A DNA stretch of 57,511 nt from Porodaedalea pini (lineage: Eukaryota; Basidiomycota; Agaricomycetes; Hymenochaetales; Hymenochaetaceae), in assembly GCA_002794775.1 (NCBI GenBank), contig NBAY01000139.1, positions 1 to 57,511 on the forward strand, read 5' to 3'. Numbering within the stretch: the stretch's first letter is position 1; each line of letters begins with the position of its first letter. The notes beneath the pieces are model-generated. The model saw only the letters and a list, made by a program, of their open reading frames with translations. It was not told the origin of the DNA and searched no databases. A program made the position numbers and the translations under genes. Positions 11,415 through 21,080 of the stretch are shown piece by piece.

Positions 11415-12227
11415 TGTAGAGCTGTGCCGATTGTCCCATCACCACCAATCACTCCAGAAGCACTTGAGAACTGGTTCCAACATGTACCGATCAGTACCAG
11501 ACTGAATCTGATCAGTCCAGTTTCAAATCAGAACCTTGCGATCGCATCAGCAACACATTCTGAGACCTCCAAAAGCATACCAGAATGTACTGGAGATCTT
11601 ATCTGGATGATTAGGGATGTGGTCACATGGAGCATACAGCCCTGATGCATACCGGACTGCTGTCTGATGATGGGAGCCACATACCAATTGGACGATCTGA
11701 GTTCTGGTGGAGCACTGGTATAGTCAGACGTGATGCAGACATTTTTCCTCATTATGATTTATGTTTTTCCTATGTTCTTCTGATTTCTATGCTCTCTATG
11801 CACGCCTCTATGACCTATGACTTTCCTATTGACTTCTCTATGTTTCAACTGATATGCACATTATTCCTGTATGGAAATTATTAACTGTAGATAGATCTTT
11901 GGACTTAGTATAAATATGCACCCCATGTCATAGGTAGAGGACAAATCAGTTCTACCACAGAGTCTCCCTCAGACAGGGTAACTTGAGTGTGTTTCATCTT
12001 AGTTCTTGTAAACCTCGTAGTCATTCCATCTTCATCTTGGCATCTCATCTCTCAAAACCATCTCTTGTCTCTAGCTCCATAACTCGAAGCTTGTCACTCA
12101 CAGTAATCACATTGTACCGGTGTCGATTCTCTGTGCATACCATATCTGTACTGGTCAAGTACAGACCCGACCAGAGTTTCCAGCCTCAGTTCTCGATATC
12201 AACACATACTGACATGTACCGAAGCAT

Positions 12228-12242
12228 CATCACAAAAAAGTC
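12228..12242 (+). repeat. Left terminal inverted repeat of the gene-carrying element
   Basis: CATCACAAAAAAGTC, inverted partner of 29275-29289 (12 of 15 positions match; two of the three mismatches are CA versus CG). Confidence 0.55.
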
Positions 12243-12895
12243 GCGTCGCCTGTATAGCCTTGTATACCTTGTAAAGTAATAAAAATCTGTTAGTCAGCTT
12301 GTCATGAGCCAAAATGTCTTCGAGTTGGATACAAGCTTGTTACAAGAGTTTTGGTGCAATACAGGGCATATACAAGACAGATAGATAATTACAAAAAATA
12401 TACTATACTTTTATCATTTTGTATTCTGATTATACGCCCTCCAAAAGTCTGATGTCCAAGCTGTAATGTATTTATTCTACTGAGTGTGCCTGACAATGAA
12501 GCCGAAAGGCTCTTCACAGGTTTATATGTTCAGTGTCAGTATGTCAGTCTGCATGTCAGATACTTATTAGGATAGAAGGTAAATACAGCTTAGATAGATG
12601 CTTACAGGAAATGAACATTTATTTTTCTCATATTATATGTCACTTGTATGTCCTTCAGAAGTCTAATGTCTCAACTGTAATACATTCGTCATAGTGATAT
12701 TGTCTGATAGTCCACATATATTTCAGATATTTCTAGGAAGTTCAGTTCGGTTCGGTTCAAGTCCGAAGTGGTTCAATAGTAATAGCCTATTCACAACCAC
12801 CGAGTCCAAACTGAGGCTCGAGACCAGCACTCGTGAAGCTGGGCATTGACATGGACACCTGTCCCTAACCGTTAATCCCATTTCCATTCCCAATT
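12243..12895. other. Non-coding end of the TIR element, with an internal duplication
   Basis: No gene is seen. A degenerate duplication about 200 bp apart is visible: GCCCTCCAAAAGTCTGATGT at 12438 and TGTCCTTCAGAAGTCTAATG at 12651, each followed by CAAGCTGTAAT/CAACTGTAAT. ACAAG/CTTGT words recur near the end (12266-12390) and also near the right end of the element, as subterminal motifs might. Confidence 0.4.
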
Positions 12896-14187
12896 CTGTC
12901 TATGCCGCGGATTGTGGTCCTGTCCTCAAGACTGCCCACAGAGAGCACCTGCACGTATCATGCAACCGGGTCTGACTCGTCGGCGGGTCTGAATTGGTGG
13001 CCCTTTGCTGCACCCAGGCTGGAGCCCATGGCATTGCCTTGGGCGCCATCAGCCGACACACCTGCAAGCCGCATGACCACAGGCATGTCTGGCAGTGTTT
13101 TGACAGCCTCAAACCGACACTAGAGCCCGAGTCAGATGAGTCGGTGCTCTGTGCAGTACTCCACATGCCATTGGTGCTGTTGTTGTAGCTATAACTATAA
13201 TTGTAGCTGCACAATGCCGCACTCGGCGTCTCAAACGTTGATTCACCAAGTCAGAGCGGCAAGTACGAAAGGCATGGTGTTGGCTCTTTGAGTGGGAAAG
13301 GCATCAGATCAGAAGACAACAGTGTCTGTGATGTGAAAGCAGAAGAAAGCAATGTTTGCTGTGCACTGAGTGCCACATGCTGATGCGCTGCAATGACTGT
13401 GAGAGGTGGACCTGCAAACAAGAACGGAATCAATCCTGGGAATCGATAGCAGGGCAGCATGCTCCACATTGCCGCATCATCTGGTAGCATCACAGCACAT
13501 CCAAGTGCTCTACTTGCCATCCCTGCCTCATGGCCAAACTCCGTGCTTGCACCTGCGTCTGACAAGGGTGGACTTGGGAAGTGTGTCGCATTGCGCATTG
13601 CAGAAACCGGAGACGATCCAAATGTGATTGTACCCTCGCTTTTCATGCATTGCATACTGTGCGAGTTCTCTTCCTGCGGCGGCGTAGAGCCCTTGACCCA
13701 GAGACACCACCCAAGCACATCACCAAGTGCGCATTTGCAGCATCCAACGATTTGAATAGCATCGATCCTGTAAGAATGTTGATGTTAGAATGAGCGCGGC
13801 GAGGAAGGTGCACTGTGGGCAAAGAAGCATCAATGGCAGAGGTGGCAGCGGTGTGAGCGGTTTTGCTGGAATCTTATGGTGCTTGTCATTAGACTGCCTT
13901 TGAGTCTACATCTGCTGATTTAATAGAAGCGAAGCATCCATTTGGAGGACTGTTGGTACACATGATGCGTCAAACAGATCCATTGACATCAGTTCTGTCA
14001 GAAGGCTGCAGAGGTTGGACATGTCCAAAGAGGTATTCACCTTCGACGAGGCAGACGCCTCGTCTTCCTTCACGATCCTCTTATCTAACTCCGACTTGCC
14101 TCTCACTCTTGTACCGAGCCTCTCTTTCTCCACCAGCTCCAGCACCTTCCCTCTCACTGCCTCAATGTAGCAGAGCGCCAAATGCAG

Positions 14188-14192
14188 GACAC
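14188..14192. repeat. Left target-site duplication of G1 (GACAC)
   Basis: GACAC is repeated exactly at 26194-26198, directly after the 3' LTR. Confidence 0.95.
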
Positions 14193-14378
14193 TGTTAGGA
14201 CTCGAACTTTCACCTTTTCTTTTATTTCCCCTTTTACCATTTCTTTTCTTTTAATCGTCCCTTTTCATTATATTTAATCATCTTTCTAATCATTTCCCGC
14301 ACCCCCTCCACACGACCTTCATTCGTTCCATTCTGTTCGTTTATGTAAACTTAGATAATATAGTCTCACGGTCGCTGC

Positions 14379-14422
14379 TATATAAGGTCTCAGGAATCAC
14401 ATGAACTCCTTGTTCTGCTTTT
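14379..14422 (+). promoter_or_regulatory. G1 core promoter and predicted transcript start
   Basis: TATATAA at 14379-14385 is followed 33 nt later by GTTCTGCTTTT (14412-14422). These 11 bases are the exact complement of the bases next to the LTR (14620-14630). In Tf1-type elements the RNA 5' end has this property, which places the start at 14412, a normal distance from TATA. No transcript data are available. Confidence 0.7.
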
Positions 14423-14446
14423 CCTCTTACCTCCGCGACGACCTAG

Positions 14447-14512
14447 GTGAGACTCGTTTCCCTTGTATTAGTTTAGACTTGTATTAATCCTCTTACCTCC
14501 GCGATGACCTAG
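14447..14512 (+). other. Candidate 66-nt leader intron in the LTR
   Basis: CCTAG|GTGAGAC at 14447 and GACCTAG|CCTGAG at 14512 form plausible splice sites. A TTAAT branch-like word lies about 25 nt before the acceptor. Both sites lie at the ends of a 24-bp direct repeat, so the intron could have arisen by tandem duplication of an AGGT-bearing segment. The arrangement is kept in the other G-family LTRs, for example 9069-9511 and 48429-48854. Confidence 0.45.
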
Positions 14513-14619
14513 CCTGAGTACAGTGTGTCCCGAGCCCCCGCTTGAGTATAGCACGTCCCAGACGACAGTCAGCTGAGGCCTGCCCAGTCCGAGTCGTCTC
14601 CCGGACTCCTGCCTAACAT

Positions 14620-14630
14620 AAAAGCAGAAC
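14620..14630 (+). other. Self-priming primer-binding site of G1
   Basis: AAAAGCAGAAC lies one base after the 5' LTR and is perfectly complementary to 14412-14422 in the LTR. The match stops exactly at 11 nt. G2 (PBS 37116-37126), G3 (45145-45155) and G5 (48856-48866) share it. Tf1 of fission yeast primes reverse transcription with an 11-nt fragment of its own RNA in the same way; this is inferred here, not shown. Confidence 0.8.
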
Positions 14631-14965
14631 CCCACCCAGGCTCATCCCCAGCATATGTTGTCGCTGCTGACTCACCTTCACTCGGTCTAGAGGAGCGCTC
14701 CCCTCGAAGGACTTGATGTGTAAACCCCCTGAACGACAAACCCTCAACCCTGCCCAGACGTTTTCAGACATTCGTGTATTACATAAACACTCCAACTGAC
14801 CTTTCCCGACCCTGGCTTTCCAAATTAGCCTCTGGTGGAGCACGCACCTGACGTGGACGTGGGCAACCAGACGAGTACAAGCCTCGACGACAATCTCATT
14901 TGTGATTTTGCTCGGCTCCTACCACCTCGTCATCAACTTCGCCGATGAACCCATTCAACGTTGGC

Positions 14966-15024
14966 GTAACCCTGGATTGAACTCGCAGCCCATCCCTGTT
15001 CCCCCTCCAGTCTAGTCAAGATAG
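14966..15024 (+). other. 59-nt intron in G1 gag
   Basis: GTAACC at 14966 and AAGATAG at 15024 bound a segment that, when removed, joins two open frames into one continuous Gag (IQRW then LTEEQQ). The equivalent segments are exactly 59 nt in G2 (36780-36722), G3 (44742-44684, with a CTTAATC branch word) and G5 (49258-49316, whose donor GT has decayed to AT). The constant length and conserved sites across four copies support real splicing. Confidence 0.6.
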
Positions 15025-16261
15025 ATCTCACAGAAGAACAACAGTGGGCCCTACCCTCATCGTTGCGGTTTGACCCAGACCGCGCTTCGTACATTGCAAC
15101 TGACAGCGAGCATGTCACCCACAACATCTGGTGGAGCAATGTCAGACACACTTGGTACTCGACTAACAAACAAGCTCAACGAGTTCGGTGGGCACCTCGA
15201 ACCCCTCACATGCCATCATCACCTACTGTTTTGACATTGTCAGTCGTCCTCCCAAGTGAACCAGGAGGTTATCGTATGCCCCGTAGAGACTCATCACCGC
15301 CAACACCTCCTGAACACCTATCACACACGCCAGCACTGACAATGTCGACGTCTACAGGGTTCACTCAGCAACAACAACGGGAGCTCGCAGCATTAATTGC
15401 TGCGGCCTTTACTCAGCAAGCGGCGAATAACCCCGCTACGCAAACCGGAAATGCTCCGCCCCCCAACATTGACATCGCCAGGCCACACGAATTCACTGGC
15501 GGTGACGATTACCTCGACTTCAAGCACGAAGTCCTACTCTTTGTCTCGGTGAACCCCACGAGGTACCCCTCGTCATTGAGTAAGATCTATGTCGCCCTCT
15601 CTTACCTCAAGGGTGGCAACACATTGACGTGGGCACAAAACTACATCCAGGAGTTCACGATGAGTGGCGTTGTGAGCTTCATGGATAGCTGGGCAAGGTT
15701 CCAGGAATGACTGGATGCCTCCTTCGACAACCTGAACAGAAAGGAGAAGGCATTGAAGAAGTTCCGAGAAAAGATCCAGAAGGACCTCTCTGCTGACGAG
15801 TTCTTCCAAGACCTCAACGTAATCATCAAAGCAGCGGAACTAACAGATGATAGTGTCATCTGCGATCGCCTAAAGCGCGCGATGAACATCGAGGTGGTCC
15901 ATGGAGTGCTAAGGTCGATGCCAGTCCCGACGAAGTACGAAGACTGGAAAAAGAAGGCCATCAAGATCGATCGTGGTGAACAGCAGATCCGTGCCATCCA
16001 ACGAGGCCGTGTACTACCCCCAACGCGCCCGCAGCCCCAGCAGGCGCCACCCATCCATTGTCCATTTGCAGCTCCCCACGTCAACAAGCGCGACGCGACT
16101 GGCGTTACTTTTGGAGGCACTGGTCAACCAATAGACGTCTCAATGAATGAGGTGCAATGAAAATGTGCATGCTGGATCTGTGGTGGGCTGGGCCACTTCA
16201 AGGACAAGTGCCCACAGGGAAAGCCGATTATCCAGCGTATGCTGCAGATGATGGTGCCCGG

Positions 16262-17359
16262 TGTAACACCAACCGGTTCGTTGGGCACGGAACGAGCGGA
16301 ACGCACGCGATGTACGTCACGAAGTCGAAGAGCCTCGACTCGGCAATCGAGCAAAGCGGTACACCCGGGTCGGCGGTGATTACCCGAACACGGAACGCAC
16401 GCAACGGCCGGATCGCACGCATCAGCTACTCGGACCGACCCCGGTGCACTTATCTGTGCGCGTGTCCACTCGACCCTGCCAAAGGTTCGTTCATTTGCCT
16501 TTGTCTAACGAACATGCGGCAGCCCGGCATTGGTCGTTCCGGCTCCGTACAAAGGATCCCGAAGCTCACCGACGCTACGCCAAGTCAACACGCGCCGTCC
16601 CCGCCTTTCAGTAGTTCGGATCGTGGAGCCGCTCAAAGGAAACACTCAGGAGGCTCAGTGGTAGGACAATAGAGGACTCGTCTTATTTTATTTCGCCTTT
16701 CATGTTTACGCAGGACACTTGTTTAGTATTTATAGAGCGTCGAATGTTGTAGATAGAACAGCAATTCCACCCCCGAGTTTCGACGCCTAACTTCGTGTGC
16801 TATCTCTCAGGACTTTCTCTAGGTACGCCTCGGTGCCTCAGTGACTCGATTCGCTCACCTCGACTTCGTTTTATTTGCGTTGCGCCCGTTGCGCTCGTTC
16901 CGTCCATTCCGTCCTTACCTCGTTTCGCTTCGTTCTCATTATCTCGACTTCGACTCCCTCTCGTCTCTTATCTTCTGAATTAAGTCCCGTATCTCGCCCC
17001 GCTCTCTGGTACTCCAGACGACGTCTGTTGAGCACAGGGACCAGCCGTCCATCCCGAGGACAATCCCGCTCCGAGAAAGTCGTGTTAGTATTAGCGCGTC
17101 TCCGTGTCTTCCGACACAGCCACCGACGATCCCCCACACATCTCGAGCGCTCCGCCGGCGCTACGCTTCGAACACTTCCCTATTAGTACGCTTTGTCGAT
17201 TCCGTTGCCCCTGACACACCGGAACGCACGCAACCCGAATCCTGCGATCCGGAACCCACGGAACTCGACCGGAACGAGGGTATTGACCCATTAGACACGT
17301 CTCCCTCGAACTCAATCATCTGATTCCTATTCACTAACAACCGGAACTCAGAATTATCA
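16262..17359. repeat. Solo LTR (1098 bp) nested in G1 gag
   Basis: The segment starts TGTAACACCAACC and ends CAGAATTATCA and is flanked by CCGG on both sides (16258-16261 and 17360-17363). Removing it restores the gag frame (MMVP/GKCHFLADELG, as in G5). TG...CA ends and a TATA-like TATTTATAG near 16729 fit an LTR; strand is not determined. It is very rich in CG, so it is young. No second copy of this family is in the window. Confidence 0.85.
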
Positions 17360-20300
17360 CCGGCAAATGTCACTTCCTTGCCGATGAGCTAGGCGCGATG
17401 AAGGAATCAGCCTTTGAGGAAGTCATAGACACTCGGAGGTCGACTGTGGAGGACTATGTGGAGGAAGAAGGTGATAACGAAGAGGTCGTCGACTTGCAGG
17501 GTTTTGCGAGTGGTCAGGCGTAGCCACTGGGGCGACTGACCGAGAAGTTCCAAAGGTTTCAAGTTTGGATCCATTAAAATATAGCCAACTGCCTGTACAA
17601 TACTTAGATGCAAACAGCGTCGATGACTTTTCCGACTACAAAAACCCTACTGGTGTGAACGAAGAAGGCATCAAAGAGAAGTTGTTCATGAGGGGAACTG
17701 GTGGATGCCAGCTGGACCTCCTCCTGAACGTCAGACACAGCGTAGCGGGTGAGACGAAAGAGGTGGATGCGCATGCCCTCATGGATTCGGGATGCACAGG
17801 ATCATGCATCGACGTGAGGTTCGTCGAGCGGTACGGGTTGGAGACCAAACGATACATTCGGCCCCTCACAGTGCTCAATGCTGATGGCACGCACAATGAA
17901 GCTGGGTTGATCGAGGAATACGTCGACGTTGAGCTCATGATTGGGCACCACAGGGAGAGGATTGTCCTTGCGGTGACGTCACTAGCGTCATCAAACATCT
18001 TCCTTGGTTACGATTGGCTTCGACATCACAACCCAGAGGTCAATTGGAAGATGGGTTTGATTGAATTCACCTGTTGCCTGGAGGAGTGCACAATCGAGAA
18101 GGAGGAGGTGAAAGAGACAAGGAGGGTGAGAGAGGTGTGAATGGACAAAGTGTCCTGGCCCGCATACCTCAATGACTACACCGACATCTTCTTGGAGAAG
18201 GGGTTTGAGAAGTTGCCTGAACACCGACCATGGGACCACATCATCGATCTGAAGCCCAACTTCAAGCCCAGTGACTGCAAGATCTACCCACTTACACCAA
18301 CAGAGCAGCAGTCACTCAAGGACTTCCTAGACAAGAACTTGAAGTCTGGTCGCATCCAAAGGTCCATATCACCTATGGCGTCGCCTTTCTTCTTCATAAA
18401 GAAGGCCGACAAATCGCTACGCCCGATCCAGGATTACCGTAAGCTTAATGACGGTACGATCAAGAACAAATATCCCCTCCCTCTCATCGATGAACTCGTC
18501 GACAAAGTCAAGAAAGCGAAGTACATCACTAAGCTTGACCTTCATTGGGGATACTACAATGTCCGGATCCGCGAAGGTGATGAGTGGAAGGCAGCCTTTC
18601 ACACGAATATGGGTCTCTTTGAACCGACGGTAATGTTCTTTGGTCTTTGCAACACACCAGCGATGTTCCAAGCTTTTGTCAACCACATCTTCAAGGGACT
18701 GATCTACGACAACCTGATCATCGTCTACCTCAATGACATACTGATTCTCTCGCAAACTCTCGAGGAACATATCGAGACATCGAGACGTGTCCTTCAGATC
18801 CTGCGAGAGAACAGCCTATACCTGAAACCAGAAAAGTGCGAGTTCGATGCCAAAGTGGTAAAGTACCTCAGCCACATCATCGGCAATGGTGAGATCAGAG
18901 CGGACCCAGCAAAGATGGAAGCAATCGCAGACTGGCCCATCCCACGAAATGTCAAACAACTGCAACAATTCCTCAGCATGGGCAACTGGCTGCAACATTT
19001 CATCAAGGACTACAGCAAGGTAGTCCATCCGCTGACGTCGCTGATGGGCAAGAAGGACTGGGTATGGGAGACCGAACAGCAGGAGGCGTTCGAGGAGTTG
19101 AGACGATGTCTCTGCTCACCTCCAGTCCTGGCCATCACGAACGATGAGGGCCCTTTCCACGTCGAAGCGGACTCATCAAACTTCATGCTAGGAGGAGTGT
19201 TGTTGCAAAAGCAGGAAGGCAAGTGGAGGGTAGTCACCTACAGGTCAGAAGCACTCCTACCGGCGGAACGAAACTACGAGATCTACGACAAGGAGATGCT
19301 CGCAATCGTTTCGGCACTCAAGGAGTGGAGGAAATACCTCCTCGGCACCCGTCATCCCATCGAGATCTGGTCCGATCACGCTAACCTTACCTACTTCAAG
19401 TCGGCGCAAAAGCTGAGCTATCGACAAGCTCGCTGGCAGACAGAGCTCGAGGAATTCGACTTCCACCTCGAACACAAGTCGGGGAAGATGATGGGTAAGG
19501 CAGACTTACTGTCATGCAAGGCAGGCTATGACGAGGGCAAGGATGACAACGATGGCGTCATGTTCATCAAGGACAAGTGGCTGAATCGTGGGATGGTGAG
19601 GACGTCGCGTGATGAGGTGTTGGAAAGAGTGGGGGAAGCGCAAAGGGCGCAACATGAGTCGGAGAGGCCGACGGGGATGACAGAGGTCGACGGGTTGTGG
19701 CGCATGAAAGGCAAGGTATACGTACCGTTGTCAATGAAGGAGGCTGTATTGTGGGAATGTCACAACTCGGTTCTGGCTGGACACCCAGGAGCGTCAAAAA
19801 CGGTGGAGCTCGTCCGTTGAGACTTCTGGTGGACATCGATGTTCTCCGATGTCCAAGCGTATGCCTGAGGGTGTGATTGCTGTCAGCAAACAAAGGCTCT
19901 GAGGGCGTCGAGGTCAAGGCCACTCCATCCAAATGCAGTCCCTGAAGGCCCCTGGGAAATCATCACAGTCAACCTCATCGGAGAGCTCCTGGACTCCAAG
20001 GGGTACAACGCAATCTGTGTCTTTGTTGATAGGTTCTCGAAACAGATGCACGTGATCCTGACAACGACAAAGTTGTTGGTGGAAGGCATGGCCCAGCTGT
20101 ACCGCGACCACGTCTTCCACCTCCATGGCTTACCAAAGAAGATCATCCATGACCGAGGCATGCAGTTCAATGCTTCAATGATGAAGGAGCTGTACAAACT
20201 CCTGCACATCGAAGGCAACCCATCAATGGCGTATCACCCACAAATGGATGGTCAAACAGAACGCGTTAACCAAGAGCTCGAACAGTACCTTTGACTCTTC

Positions 20301-20788
20301 GTCAACCATCGTCAATCAGACTGGAAGGACTGGCTCCCCCTCGCAGAGTTCGCATACAACAACTGCGAACACTCAGCGACAAAAATGTCCCCCTTCTATG
20401 TGAACACAGGACGTCACCCCTTGAGCTTTGACACAACATGAACCTCATCTACCAACATGTCAGCAGAAGAATTCGCGAAGCACATCAAGGAGACTCATCG
20501 TGTTGCGAAGGACAACTTGGTCAAGGCGGTGGACAACATGAAGCGCTACCACGACCGGACAGCAGGGACTTCGGTGGAGTACAAGGCTGGAGACAAGGTT
20601 TTCCTTGACAGACGAAACATCAGCACAGACTCGCTGATGAAGAAACTCGCTGACAAATGGTATGGTCCCTTCGAGATCATTGACAGGGTGGGAGCTAGCG
20701 CATACAAACTCAGGCTCCCCAAGTGATGGAAGAAGGTCCACCCAGTCTTCAACGAGGCCCTGCTAAAGCCCACTGTTGAACCATCCTT

Positions 20789-21018
20789 TGTTGAGAGTGA
20801 AGATCGACATCGCTTAGTTTGGTAATAGATCGCCGTAGCATATAATCCGAACCTTCGTGTCTCTGCCACCTCAGTCTTTTACCACGGAAGACTGAGGTGA
20901 GTTTATTCTTATTTTCGTTTCTTTAATAGTACCTTAACATCATCATGTAGTTTATTGTTTTACAGGTACTTTATAATAAGAGTCTTTTACCACGGAAGAC
21001 TGAGTTTATTGTTTTACA
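20789..21018 (+). repeat. 5' LTR of the copia element
   Basis: TGTTGAGAGTG to TTGTTTTACA. It has a hairpin CCTCAGTCTT / AAGACTGAGG around TTACCACGG (about 20869-20897) and a second, intron-less copy of the same module near its 3' end. Confidence 0.95.
20897..20950 (+). other. Candidate 54-nt intron within the copia LTR
   Basis: GTGAGT at 20897 and CATGTAG at 20950, with a CTTAAC branch-like word, separate GGAAGACTGAG from TTTATTGTTTTACAG. Near 20988-21018 the same flanking module appears with exactly this segment missing (GACTGAG directly followed by TTTATTGTTTTACA). The second copy therefore looks like the spliced form of the first. Confidence 0.55.
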
Positions 21019-21029
21019 GGTTATGAGCC
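21019..21029 (+). other. Copia primer-binding site (initiator tRNA-Met anticodon arm)
   Basis: GGTTATGAGCC directly follows the LTR. It is complementary to GGCTCATAACC, the conserved anticodon-arm sequence of eukaryotic initiator tRNA-Met. Drosophila copia uses such an internal tRNA-Met site, implying a cleaved half-tRNA primer. Confidence 0.7.
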
Positions 21030-21080
21030 TTGTCCGCTCACTTTGACCACTGCGTTACATTTTTGTTGAATACCAATTAT

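Larger units (their letters stand above)
14193..14618 (+). repeat. 5' LTR of G1
   Basis: 426 bp from TGTTAGGACTCG to CTGCCTAACA. It contains a TATA box (14379-14385), the predicted start of the transcript (14412), a 24-bp direct repeat (14423-14446 and 14489-14512, one CG/TG mismatch) and a candidate 66-nt intron between them. Confidence 0.95.
14791..17523 (+). pseudogene. gag: G1 gag, interrupted
   Basis: Gag would form the particle and package RNA. An upstream exon (about 14791-14965, SLWWSTHLTWTWATRRVQAS ... DEPIQRW) joins through a 59-nt intron-like segment to LTEEQQWALPSS, then SEHVTHNIWWSNV, a Gln-rich stretch (TGFTQQQQRELAALIAAAF), the conserved capsid-like region (HEFTGGDDYLDFKHEV; EFFQDLNVIIKAAELTD) and a knuckle start at 16169 (CWICGGLGHFKDKC). 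Breaks are TGA at 15708-15710 (also in G2), TGA at 16158-16160 (from CGA) and the solo LTR at 16262-17359. After the insert the frame resumes and ends GFASGQA with TAG at 17521. No in-frame ATG is clear for the first exon. Confidence 0.75.

Noticed and set aside
14791..15016. Programmed -1 frameshift between the upstream frame and gag
   Set aside because: No slippery heptamer in the overlap; the 59-nt splice-bordered segment explains the join better.
16157..17186. Open frames inside the 16262-17359 block as genes
   Set aside because: They overlap on both strands, have no family resemblance and lie in a solo LTR.
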